Part shown: in pieces, positions 10,501-22,500 of the stretch
Numbering within the stretch: position 1 is the first letter of the stretch
How the letters are laid out: each line of letters starts with the position of its first letter
Notes under the pieces: model-generated
The model's input: only the letters and a program-made list of their open reading frames with translations
What the model was told of the DNA's origin: nothing
Database searches by the model: none
NCBI GenBank assembly: GCA_947568835.1
Contig: OX387611.1
Span: 8,684,001-8,748,000 of the forward strand
Reading direction: 5' to 3'
DNA length: 64,000 bases
Source of the DNA: Protonemura montana
Lineage: Eukaryota > Arthropoda > Insecta > Plecoptera > Nemouridae
Program-made: the position numbers and the translations under genes

Positions 10501-12667
10501 GCCAGTGCCTCAGGGACAGCACCAACACAGTGTGTCAAAGGGACAAGGCTAAGAGGTGGCCGGTCCTTGGTGCTGTTGGACAGGAGCAGCCAACACAGTG
10601 TGTCAAAGGGACAAGGCTAACCGGTGGCCGGTCCTTGGTGCTGTTGGACAGGAGCAGCCAACACAGTGTCAAAGAGACAAGGCTAAGCAGTGACCGGTCC
10701 TTGGTGCTGTTAGACAGGAGCAGGCAACACAGTGTGTCAAAGGGACAAGGCTAAGCGGTGGCCGGTCCTTGGTGCTGTTGGACAAGAGCAGCCAACACAG
10801 TGTGAAAGAGACAAGGCTAAGCAGTGACCGGTCCTTGGTGCTGTTGGACAGGAGCAGCCAACACAGTGTGTCAAAGGGACAAGGCTAACCGGTGGCCGGT
10901 CCTTGGTGCTGTTAGACAGGAGCAGGCAACACAGTGTGTCAAAGGGACAAGGCTAAGCGGTGGCCGGTCCTTGGTGCTGTTGGACAAGAGCAGCCAACAC
11001 AGTGTGTCAAAGGGACAAGGCTAAGCGGTGGAAGGCCATTGGTGCTGTTGGAAAGTAGCTGGTTGCGTTTTCACCATCAACTCCTTGCCAGACCAGGTTA
11101 GCATCATCGTCAATCTGTCATTCATTGACAGCCAATAAGCCAGTGGCACAAAGACGAAAACCAAAACCTCTGAAAAATATTTTACACTAGCTGTAAACCA
11201 TCAAGCTTTATCTTTCCACCTAAGCTGGATATAAAAATTGGTGGGTGCTTTAATTCTGCGGAGGTCATCAAACGCAGCTTACTAACTGCTGACAACTGAT
11301 TAATAAGCTCCTTTCTTCCGCAGGCTTTGGTTCGGGCTGATTGCCGCATTCCTCGTTTGGATTACGCCCTATATGATTCACGATCACGTCGTCCCGTTTT
11401 CGTACTACGTGCTCGTGCTTGGCAGCTACTCGCTGCAACAGGTAAGAACGTCTCTCTTCAATTCTCGTTGTAATTAGGGAATCTCGTAAATCAGCAGGTA
11501 TTTCGCTATTGATTGATCGCAAAATCTTTGAAGGAACAAAATCTTCACGGTGATGAGTCCCCAAAGAAAATCATTTGTGCTTTTGTCTGTTTATGCTCTA
11601 GGAGCGAAATAGCTGTTTCAGTTTAAATCCAAGCTTCGCAACGTATCTTGAGTTGCTTTATAGATGAGCGTATTTTCTTTAGTTCTTTATTCCATTATAT
11701 TTCTGTGGAAAGGGTTACACTGCATGTTTCTTTCGGTATTTTCTGTTCATTGAATTTTCGTTCAAATTCGTACTGTGAAAATGTTGTTATGGTTCATGAC
11801 GTAGCCAGTATTTTCCTTTCGGAGCTTTCTATTCCTTAGAACGTTCGCTAGGATCATCGAAAATTGTGTTCGCAAACCGCTAGTCATACAAGCTGTTCTT
11901 CTTTGCAGGTTTGCCTCTACGCGATGTACGTCTCGGTGATGGCTTTCTTCGCCCGCGTCTCCGACCCGACGGTCGGGGGAACCTACATGACGTTGCTCAA
12001 CACGCTTGCCAACCTCGGCGGGAACTGGCCGGCTACGATGGCGCTTTGGATGGTGGACTCGTTGACATTTAAACAATGCTCCGGAGCAAAAACGCAGATC
12101 GACGGGAACACGTGTGCTGACACGAATGAGGCTAAGGTGAGCTACGGATTTCCTTGTTGTTAGAGATTTTAAGCTTGTTACTGCAGAAATTATTGATTTG
12201 GACCACAGATAAAGCTAACACAGATATATTAAGTTTCTACCTAACCTATCTTTTATTATGCTTATACAGATATTCCATCCTTGTAGAACAAAGGTACCAC
12301 AGATATAACTTGCTTAGATGGTCTATTTTGGATTAAATTGGTTATCAAAACCTTGGCCTCACAGAGTTGATCCTTATCATCATCCACTCATTCACCGACG
12401 CCATTAGAGGAGTGCTACACGGCCCGTTGTCAAACCAGCGTATCGCTTAACCCCACTTATCAATTAATTTACACCTTTTCTTCATCTGTCCAGGAATGCG
12501 TTGCCGCTGGCGGTAGCTGCGAAACGTGGCTCGACGGCTATTACGTTGAGACCGTCATCTGCTTCGCCATCGGCTGGATTTGGCTCGGCTGGGGCACCAA
12601 GAAAATCCTCGAGCTACAGGCAATGCGAAATTCCGACTGGCAGGTGCCACGGCGAAGACGGAGCTAG
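7549..12667 (+). CDS. SLC33A1: Acetyl-coenzyme A transporter 1 (SLC33A1)
   Basis: Imports acetyl-CoA from the cytosol into the ER/Golgi lumen for acetylation of gangliosides and proteins. Coding exons: 7549-7812, 8307-8605, 8984-9138, 9656-9855, 10283-10467, 11324-11441, 11909-12136, 12494-12667. All have GT/AG sites and matching phases and give 540 residues (human about 549). Family landmarks seen: an acidic N-terminus, DEWNIAILFFLYVLQGIPLG (first membrane helix), DIAVDGWALTML (about residues 175-185), ASTCNSVGQTAGYFLG, GVPKEKLAL, PLQIILPLAISKYT, and GGTYMTLLNTLANLGGNWP (about 430). The protein should have about 12 membrane helices. The ATG at 7549 is the first in frame; upstream codons in the frame include no ATG. 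Intron 3 and intron 5 carry the 68-bp minisatellite in opposite orientations. Intron 2 holds no obvious repeat. The gene is convergent with CAPN7. Confidence 0.96.
9177..9385 (-). repeat. 68-bp minisatellite in SLC33A1 intron 3
   Basis: About 3 copies of the 68-bp family, in reverse orientation relative to the array at 10520. It runs directly into a 3' fragment of the 5S-derived SINE at 9390. Confidence 0.9.
9390..9585 (+). mobile_element. 5S-derived SINE, 3' part
   Basis: Matches the body end and tail of the SINE family: a ccccttggtgctctttgaca block, the tcatcatcatccactcattc stretch, the gtgttagaccag block and an aatcaatcaatc tail. The 5S-like head is missing. Confidence 0.75.
10500..11060 (+). 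repeat. 68-bp minisatellite in SLC33A1 intron 5
   Basis: About 8 copies of a 68-bp unit starting ccaacacagtgtgtcaaagg and containing gtggccggtccttggtgctg (copies at 10522, 10590 and so on). Several units have small deletions. Flanking pieces (cagccaataggccagtgcct at about 10491 and a similar cagccaataagccagtggc at about 11130) recur at 61507, which marks a discrete element. Confidence 0.95.
12170..12310 (+). repeat. Short copy of the 50-bp CAPN7-intron repeat
   Basis: In SLC33A1 intron 7, accacagataaagct, cacagatat and agatattccatcctt blocks match the unit of the array at 18064-18420, in degraded form. Confidence 0.6.
12340..12475 (+). mobile_element. 5S-derived SINE tail fragment
   Basis: Within SLC33A1 intron 7: tcatcatccactcattcacc, then gacgccattaga and a tatcaattaatt tail, matching the 3' end of the SINE family. 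Confidence 0.7.
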
Positions 12668-14500
12668 GGTGATGGTTAGAAGCTGGGTTATATAGTCGGA
12701 ATCGCGGTTACGTCGTCGTAATCGCGACTTTCGATGTCGGTGCTAAAGCGTCTGCTCTGTTGCTAGTATCTCTTTCCACGGAATTGTGGGTATCTAACAA
12801 ATTCGATTTCTTTCAGAGTGATTCGATTTAAAATTTTGTTAAAATTAATTTGCCAAAAAATGACAAGTCTCTTTGTTGTTGGGACCGAAATAAGCGGAAA
12901 CCTCGGTTCTTTGTGTTCTTAAAAATAAATGTTTATTTGTATAGTTTGACAAGAGATTTTTCTTTAAGTGAGAATGAGATGTATAAGTCTTACTTGGTTT
13001 ACTACGTGTATCGTTAATCACGTGAGATATCTTCAAATATTCGGATGAAATTCATAAAATGCATAAAATGCAGCGTTTTCTACCCTCCTTGATTCAAGAA
13101 TAGTAAAAACTTAACCTTAAAAATTGTCAACAAGTCTTCTTCTAACAAAACTATTTAAACTGGGTTTTGTTAAAACTAGTACTAAGGTTAAATCAAGTAG
13201 ACATGAGTCTAATAACAATCAAGTCTTTTTTTCACAGATTTTGGTTTTTTTTTCCGATTACTGTATTACGTTATAAAGGGAACAAGCTACAAGATTCCAG
13301 ATGCTGAATGGGTGGGGGCCGGACTTATTTCAAACGGCTAAAATAGTCATTGACACATTTGCTCTTTTCAAAGAGGTTTAGAGTGTGTTTAGTGACTTTT
13401 TGAACTTTTAAAGGGAGCACGTTTTTAATGCACATTTAATTTGAAGCAAGCGACAAGAAAATTAAAAATGTATTATGTGTTTGACAGGTTGGTACCAAAA
13501 AAACAAATATATATGTAGGAACTTTCCAAGTTTTACAATGTAAAAAAAAAATGTGTTTTTTAAATTTAAAATATTATTGAAAAGTGTTAAATTAATGTGG
13601 GCCTATCCCGTGGTATTTCCGTCTAGTTTGCATTAAGAAATAAATCAATTGGTTTAAGCCTCAACGAACAAGGCTTTTGGAAAAGCGATTGCGACCGCTG
13701 CATCGATTTAAATTAGCATAAATATAATTTCAAAATTTTGCAAGCAGTTGAACAATGAGTCAAGGAACCTAAACTAAAAATTCTATTGTTCATTTTCAGC
13801 TTACAAATGAATTAAAATCACTTTCTAGTTTATCAAATTATTTAATTTTATTTATAAGTTTACGTAATTGATCGATAAGTGTAAAGGTTGTTTTAAAGCT
13901 TAGTGTGAAAATGTCTATGCTTATCCAACTGCAGGCAATTGGACCACGTTTTATTGTTTTGATATTAGTATTTTCCGACTGATGATCGATCGAGCTCGTG
14001 TTTGTAATCTTTGTTTACTGCTCATTACATCCACGCATAAAGCAGTAAACATGAAATCGATTCAAATGCTTCCCTTAACGATTGATTCACTTTAATATTT
14101 ATTCGTTTCTTGTCAACAGCTGGAATTAAACAGGCTAAAGGGGCACAAAGTAAAACAGAGTTTTATGATATATTATTCGTTGTTGAATGTATTTTTGTTT
14201 AATAAAAAAAAATTCGAAATAAAAATGAATTCTTATTTTTAATCAGTGCAGGAAATTTGTATTAACTTACAGGTAACAAGGTATAATTATTGCAGCCCTA
14301 CCATTTCCTCTCAAAATATTTTGTGTAATTTGGGTTTTTACAGTAGGTAAAAGGGCTAATGCAAAAACAGCCGCCAAAGAACTAATTTAACGACAAATGG
14401 AGGATGCTACTACGTTAAGTCACTGTTATTTCAAGTGCTAAAAAATGTCTCTTACTTATTTCTCGCAGATTACTCGCATTTAAGATGGGTTTGCGGTCAA
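12668..14500. other. 3' flank of SLC33A1 and intergenic, no gene
   Basis: AT-rich, without coding character. It includes AATAAA at 12924-12929, which may end the SLC33A1 transcript. A fragment of the hairpin repeat family (actatttaaactgggttttg, then the aaatcaagtagacatgagtc block) lies at about 13148-13215. Confidence 0.5.
12924..12929 (+). terminator. Candidate polyadenylation signal of SLC33A1
   Basis: AATAAA 257 bases after the SLC33A1 stop codon, followed by T-rich sequence. Confidence 0.4.
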
Positions 14501-14504
14501 TTAA

Positions 14505-14940
14505 TCATTATTGATAATTGATTGATGAATGGAGTTTAGTGACGCACTGTTTTGACAACAGGAAATCCAGCATTGGTCTAATCTAGTCAGAGAATAAGTA
14601 GATGAAGAAGAACATAACCTAGCCCAGAAGGGAGAACAGTGACCCAGAGCCGGCGCATCGCCTACTCCTGTCGAAGAGCATCAAGGATTTCACCGGTTTA
14701 AAGTCCTTTTCGAAAGACGGTACAACCCAATTAACAGGATTACTCCACCAATCCATGCCGTCGAGAGGTTGATAAGTAAGGAGAGTGAAGTTGCTGTACT
14801 AACTTTCATCCCTCCAGCCTCTTTCCCAAACAGAACTGGTAATTTGTATTACCATCACCTACCTCAATGCCTGACCCAGCGTAGTGTTGCTTAACTTTTA
14901 TCATCCCATGAGAACCATTGTTAAATAAAGTTAGCTAACA
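14505..14940 (-). mobile_element. 5S-derived SINE, near full length, diverged
   Basis: Read on the minus strand: a 5S-like head (about 14870-14940, agttaagcaacact with cgctgggtcagg), the body with tcgacaggagtaggcgatgc, and the 3' tail ending in the tgattgat-type repeat at about 14510-14525. It carries several substitutions compared with the copy at 38800. Confidence 0.85.
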
Positions 14941-16189
14941 TCGCAGTTCACAGTAAAAAAATCCCTGCTCAGCACAACTAGTCATGTTAAAAAATATCTC
15001 AGTGCCTATCAAGCACTGATTAGTATTTATAGTACTACAAAGTGATAGCTAAAGAAGCTAAATCTATCTCCTATTCTTAAGGTAGTACCTACTCAAAAGT
15101 TTATTGTTCAGACGATAGCTGCAATTAATTACTCTGCATCTTATTTCTAAACAATAATGACTTAAGGACAAGTTTATCACTGTACAATTCAGATAGTACG
15201 AAATCATTTTCATAGCACTCATCGACAACGCTGATCGATATTGGCTGTGTTTTCCAGCTATCAACCGTTCATTGGTGCTGTGTTCGATTCTGTCAGCTGT
15301 TTTCGAGTTCCGACACCAGATCAAACTTTTGATGTCGTTTCAAAAGCTGGGACAGGTTAGTGGCAATGTAAGCAAACTCACTGGTGTAGAGAAGTGGAAC
15401 TTGTTTGTGCAAAGAAACAGACACCGACTACTTTATCGACATCAGAAAATAAGTGTGGAAAAATGAGACAGTGAAATATTGTTTATGGGAGAGTAGAAAA
15501 TAAAAGACAAAAGTAAAGTTGCAAAGTTAAAACAAAAGTGAAGCTGCAATACAACTTACCCAGGGTGACAGCATTGTTGGTTATGAAACAAATCAGCAGC
15601 TGATTTCAGTGAAGAGGAACTTCCCACTCAAAAAATCACATTATTATCTTGAAAACACAAAATAGAGTTAAAAAAAACACAGTTGGGATTGTTTAATGCC
15701 TTTTCTTATTTTTACAAGCATAACTAACAAACAATTACGACTGTAAAAGTTCAAACTTCATAATAATTTAATGGTATAACAATATTTAACACTCAAATAA
15801 AAACTATATGGCATTTCTGAATAACAGCTGATGAAGGCAAATGAAATAACTGACAACTCCTGGCATTTGAATTGGTCAATATTTTTTTTAAGTAGCTGGC
15901 TGGCCAAAAATATTTAATAAATTTACTCTAACTATATTTTATTATAAAACCTATTGAATAAAGCGACAGTAACTATTTTATAGATAGAGTTAATACCCAG
16001 CCGTCCGAAATGGTAACGTCGATGAGACAGCCCCAGCATGCTGTGATTATTGCAATCATGTTTAACTGTCTTCGTAAAAAACCTCCGATAAATGAACTAC
16101 TATCCTGTCAAAGATGGGATTACTTCTAGATGAAGTCACCATCCTCCTGCGATTAATTGCATTTTATAATTATACAGAGATTTTTCGCA
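14941..16189. other. Intergenic, no gene seen
   Basis: AT-rich sequence. The open frames of up to 86 codons show no recognisable protein. No further repeat family could be assigned. Confidence 0.4.
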
Positions 16190-16290
16190 TTGGATTGATT
16201 GATTTATTTGTGAGGTTTAACAACACACCGTTTTTATAAAGGGCCATCCGGGACTGGGCTAATGGCGTTCGTGAATGAGTGGATGTAAGG
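16190..16290 (-). mobile_element. 5S-derived SINE tail fragment
   Basis: Minus-strand 3' end of the SINE: a ttgattgatttatt tail, a gtttaacaacacaccgtttt block, and then gcgttcgtgaatgagtggat. Confidence 0.7.
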
Positions 16291-16504
16291 GACTCTTGAA
16301 ACTTAACAATAAAGAGAAAGAAAATTGGACAAAAAGGAAAATAAAAGTAAAAATAAATTGTTTTAAGTAGTCATGCTAGTCCAGGCTTATAGGAAACTAT
16401 AATTAATAATTAACAAAATGAATACTAAAATGTACTGGCAAATTTGTAGCTTAAAATTGCAAGCTTAAGTCCGGAAACAAAACGTAATAGCGCAGTTCCA
16501 GTTA

Positions 16505-19500
16505 TTACTGAAGCCGACTAAGTTTGAATGGACATGAAGACTTCACTGTGAGAAAGAATGGGCCCTCCTGATTCGGCAGAAACGTCGACGGGATGATGTC
16601 GTAGGTTCCCGCAGGAACGCTGTCCAACTCCATTACGACAAACCCGGATCTGTAAAGAATACTGTTAGCAACTGGCGGCGGCTGAAGCTGTCTGTCCAAG
16701 TTTTTCGCGGCAAGTTTTCCAACATTACCTGAACGCTCCAGAATGTTTCTTCCGGAAGGCACCCGGCGCCGAAGGGTCGCTGGTGACGACACAGACGACT
16801 TCAACTCCGACCTGGTACAAAAAAATTATTAAAGGCATCAAACTTCTAAAATAGATTAAAAAATGTATACTGCTAATAAAGTGCCGCGAGGCTGGATATT
16901 GATTGTGGTGAAGATGGAAAGAGGAAGGGAGCGCAACTTATCGGAGAAAAAAATTGGCATCGGGTGGTGTACTAATTGAGAATTTTGTAGAAATGCCAAG
17001 AATTTCGATATTTCTACTTGTTGCCTTTGTCAATTTCAGATAATTCTCAAGATTTCTGCAAAATTTTTTGACAAATGCTCCACACGACGCCTATTTTTTT
17101 CTCTGGTGAGTCGCTCACCCTTTCTCTTTTTTTCTTCACCTTATAAACAATGGTGAAAACCTCAAAAATGTGCTTCATTAAGAAGTTCATACGGAAAGTG
17201 CAAATCGACATCAGCGCAAATCTGTTTGCATGGCTTTCTTCTCACGTATTCTCACATAGTCACTAAAAAAATGCTCAACAAATTATTCTGCGGGAAATTT
17301 GTGAGAAACTCTGGAAATCAACCTTTTTGCTGTCGTCTTTGGTTTCCCAAGAAGTAATAGGGTTGAGTTTTTCACAATTTTAATTAAATCTGCAATACTA
17401 ATCATGAGAGAATAACAAGTTTTCAGGCATCTTATTTATCTAATTCTAAGTAAAACTGTTGTTTTTAATGGTGTTAAAATGAGTAAAAAGCTCCGCCCGT
17501 GTTGCAACGTCGAAACCTCACCAGTTAACACAATTTTGGTAGCGATAATTTGTTATACTATATACTAAAGCACGACTATTTCAGAAATTTTAGTCTTATC
17601 GCGATCAGACAAAAAGTGTCAATGAAACCGAAGTCCGTGTAAGCCGGTGCGCAGCGCCAAATTACGTCCAGCAAATCGCTCGGACTCGCTGTCGGTAGCT
17701 ACTCATTACCTCTCCAAACAGCGAAGTGGGGAGACCCATAAATCGGCTTAAACTCTACAAATAACTCAATCAAGATAAAACCGAAAGAGACGTTAGTTTA
17801 TTTCCGATGCTGCTAGGTTACCTGGTATTGTTTGGGTCCACGCAGGTCGATGAGCAGTCCGTTGTTGTTGTGCGATGATTCTAATGCCACCTGGAAGCGG
17901 GGGTTGTCCAGGTGGGTGGCCGGGTGATTTCCACAGCCCCCTGCGGTCTTTCCCTTCCACTGACCATCCGAGATCTGTAAGGCAGCCGAACGTTCAAATC
18001 TCGATCCATCTTAAAGAAGGTGCATCTTAGGGTGATGACACTGATCAAGCATTCACAGATCTCTTCTTATGGGGCAAAGACTACCACAGATAAAGCTTAC
18101 ACAGATATTCCATCCTTATGACTGAGGAAAGGCTACCACAGATAACGCTTACACAGATATTCCATCCTTATGAGGCAAAGACTACCACAGATAAAGCTTG
18201 CACAGATATTCCATCCTTATGAGGAAAGGCTACCACAGATAACGCTTACACAGATATTCCATCCTTAGGAGGCAAAGACTACCACAGATAGAGCTTTCAC
18301 AGATATTCCATCCTTATGAGGCAAAGACTACCACAGATAAAGCTTGCACAGATATTCCATCCTGATGAGGCAAAGGCTACCACAGATAAAGCTTGCACAG
18401 ATATTCCATCCTTATGGGTAAAGACAGTCCTGGAATTTCAATTTTACGATCTTGTTGGTGCAAGAAATTTTCCAAGACTAGTGTGCATTGTTGTCATTAT
18501 CATTGTTATATTGTAGTTTTCCCCACCATTCTTCGACAAAAGGTCTTTATCTTACCTGTTTAGCGTGTGGATACGCGGTCGTGATTTTCTTGAGCGTGAA
18601 TGCACAGGTGGCGTAGGCACGCAACGTATAGAATATCGTCGTGCTCTTCTCGTATTGTGAAATGACGAGCGTGTATCTTCGAGGGCTAGACTCGGCTACG
18701 ATCACCTTGCAGAGGTAGTGCGGGCTGTTGATTCGGACTCCGTCTATTAACGGGGCAGGATCGTCTGGCGGAAAAAGAGGGAAAACAGTTAAGATTGAAG
18801 CTCCGTTAAAAAGAAACTCTTCACTTTATGTTTTATCAATTGGATTAAAGAGGTCAAGAGTAAGGATCTCATAGTTATTTTAAAATTACTTTTGCAGAGC
18901 TCTTCTGGCCATGCAATTGAAGAATTGACAAAGTGTTATATTTTCTTAAATAAAAAATTTATTTTTCAATTTTAAGCTTTACTTGCAAGAATTAACCCCT
19001 AACGTATTTTTTAACATTTTTTATTTAACGTCTAAAATAAACTTAACATATTTTGAAAAATAAAAATTGTTCAAACAAATTTTAGCCGATGGTTTAGCCG
19101 ATTTACTGCAACATGTTCGATTTATAGCTTTTTTACTTTTACTATACTAGTTTTGTCTGCAAAATATTGTCTGTTTCTGTATATTTTCTATAAATAGTTA
19201 ATTATTTAAGCAGAAAAAATAAATAACATCTATAACAACCAATCCCTGATCTTACTACAACCAAATTCAAAGGAAAAATACAAATTCGACTGATCCACTC
19301 ACCAAAAATAGCCTCAAAAACTCACTTGGATAAAAGACTTTCTTGCCATCGTTGCCGTAGACCAGCACGGTGATGTACTCGTGGTTCTCCTTGAAGTCCT
19401 GCAGTTGCGTGATGTGTCGAGTCAGCAGCACCCAGACGGCTCCGTTTCCAGCAACTTCCAGTGAGTACTGCGGGTTTTCGCCGATGTTGTAAGCATCGCG

Positions 19501-22500
19501 AGCCGGCCCCATTCCTGCCTGCCACGACCTGATGGCGAAAAGTTTGGTTGAGGTTAATTAATTGTTTTTGAACTTTAAACCTGGATCTAGCTACACAGAT
19601 GGTCTGTCCTATGTTGAAAGTGGATCTAGCTACACAGACGGTCTGTCCTATGTTGAAAGTGGATCTAGCTACACAGATGGTCTGTCCTATGTTAAAAGTG
19701 GATCTAGCTACACAGATGGTCTGTCCTATGTTAAAAGTGGATCTAGCTACACAGATGGTCTGTCCTATGTTGAAAGTGGATCTAGCTACACAGATGGTCT
19801 GTCCTATGTTGAAAGTGGATCTAGCTACACAGATGGTCTGTCCTATGTTGAAAGTGGATCTAGCACACAGATGGTCTGTCCTATGTTAAAAGTGGGTCTA
19901 GCTACAAAGATGGTCTGTCCTATGTTAAAAGTGGATCGAGCTACACAGATGGTCTGTCCTATGTTGAAAGTGGATCTAGCACACAGATGGTCCGTCCTAT
20001 GTTGAAAGTGGATCTAGCTACACAGATGGTCTGTCCTATGTCAAAAGTGGATCTAGCTACACAGATGGTCCGTCCTATGTTGAAAGTGGATCTAGCTACA
20101 CAGATGGTCTGTCCTATGTTGAAAGTGGATCTAGCACACAGATGGTCTGTCCTATGTTGAAAGTGGATCTAGCTACACACATGGTCTGTCCTATGTTAAA
20201 AGTGGATCTAGCACACAGATGGTCCGTCCTATGTTAAAAGTGGATCTAGCTACACAGATGGTCTGTCCTATGTTAAAAGTGGATCTAGCACACAGATGGT
20301 CTGTCCTATGTTGAAAGTGGATCTAGCTACACACATGGTCTGTCCTATGTTAAAAGTGGATCTAGCACACAGATGGTCCGTCCTATGTTAAAAGTGGATC
20401 TAGCTACACACATGGTCTGTCCTATGTTAAAAGTGGATCTAGCACACAGATGATCTGTCCTATGTTAAAAGTGGATCTAGCTACACAGATGGTCTGTCCT
20501 ATGTTGAAAGTGGATCTAGCACACAGATGGTCTGTCCTATGTTAAAAGTGGATCTAGCTACACAGATGGTCCGTCCTATGTTGAAAGTGGATCTAGCTAC
20601 ACAGATGGTCCGTCCTATGTTGAAAGTGGATCTAGCTACACAGATGGTCTGTCCTATGTTGAAAGTGGATCTAGCTACACAGATGGTCTGTCCTATGTTG
20701 AAAGTGGATCTAGCTACACAGATGGTCTGTCCTATGTTAAAAGTGGATCGAGCTACACAGATGGTCTGTCCTATGTTGAAAGTGGATCTAGCTACACAGA
20801 TGGTCTGTCCTATGTTGAAAGTGGATCTAGCTACACAGATGGTCTGTCCTATGTTGAAAGTGGATCTAGCTACACAGATGGTCCGTCCTATGTTGAAAGT
20901 GGATCGAGCACACAGATGGTCTGTCCTATGTTGAAAGTGGATCTAGCTACACAGATGGTCTGTCCTATGTTAAAAGTGGATCGAGCTACACAGATGGTCT
21001 GTCCTATGTTGAAAGTGGATCTAGCTACACAGATGGTCTGTCCTATGTTGAAAGTTGATCCAGCACACAGATGGTCTGCCCTATGTTAAAAGTGGATCTA
21101 GCTACACAGATGGTCTGTCCTATGTTGAAAGTGGATCTAGCTACACAGATGGTCTGTCCTATGTTGAAAGTGGATCTAGCGACACAGATGGTCTGTCCTA
21201 TGTTGAAAGTGGATCTAGCTACACAGATGGTCTGTCCTATGTTGAAAGTGGATCTAGCTACACAGATGGTCTGTCCTATGTTAAAAGTGGATCTAGCTAC
21301 AAAGACGGTTCGTCCTATGTTAAAAGTGGATCTAGCTACACAGATGGTCTGTCCTATGTTGAAAGTGGATCTAGCTACACAGATGGTCTGTCCTATGTTG
21401 AAAGTGGATCTAGCACACAGATGGTCTGTCCTATGTTGAAAGTGGATCTAGCTTCACAGATGGTCTGTCCTATGTTAAAAGTGGATCTAGCTTCACAGAT
21501 GGTCTGTCCTATGTTGAAAGTGGATCTAGCTACACAGATGGTCTGTCGTATGTTGAAAGTGGATCTAGCTACACAGATGGTCTGTCCTATGTTAAAAGTG
21601 GATCTAGCTTCACAGTTGGTCCATCCTATGTTGAAAGTGGATCTAGCTACACAGATGGTCTGTCCTATGTTGAAAGTGGATCTAGCTACACAGATGGTCT
21701 GTGCTATGTTAAAAGTGGATCTAGCTACACAGATGGTCTGTCCTATGTTAAAAGTGGATCTAGCTACAGACACTTTGTCCTACAAATCAAAAGCTTAACA
21801 GCTTGATAAACTCACTGGTGAGTGCAGTCCGTGAAGTTAAACATAATCGGATTCCAGCTGAGGTAGAAAACGTCGAAGAACCGACAGATGCTGTCGTAGT
21901 CGATCCAGAATACTCCGTTGTCGAACATCGCCGCGCTTCCGGGGTCGAAGTCAAGGGCGCGACGCATCTCCGTTGTCCAGTTCTTGACGTCGAGCTCCGA
22001 GTAGTTGCCGCGCCACCGTAGGTGGGACCAAGGGTTCTTCAGCTGGAGGAGCTTCACGTTCTGTGCAATAATCAATGGAGATTATTATTAATGCAATTCT
22101 CTTGAAGTTATTTAAGTTAGTTAAAAAATGCAGCCAATTAGCTTAAATTAAATGACAGTAAATTTTATAAAAATTGTATTTTTATTATTATTACAAACAC
22201 TAAAAACCTGTCAAAAATTGATACACAAATCCAGGAATTTGATTCTGGTCTCCACCGTTTGCAGGTGTTGCTTACACCATCTGAGCTATTTGGACACGAG
22301 ATTATTGAGAGAAAATGAGTGTATCAAAATACTTGTTGTAGGTGGAAAAATAAGTAAAGCAACTTTATTCCACTTACTTATCAACCTCTCGACAGCATGA
22401 ATTTGTGGGGGAATTCAGATGCTCTTGTTGTGCAATGCAATGAGTCTGCCGGGTCTCCAAGGAGTAGCATCATAAGGCGGTGAATACGACAATAACTCTG

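Noticed and set aside
19575-21790. CRISPR-like regular array
   Set aside because: The units abut directly, with no unique spacers. The host is a eukaryote with introns.
19562-21798. Open frames of 96-247 codons (13-residue repeats), which could be taken as a repetitive secreted or silk-like protein
   Set aside because: They are a by-product of a 39-bp minisatellite inside a CAPN7 intron. The frame changes at each 38-bp variant, both strands are open, and there is no start context or signal peptide.
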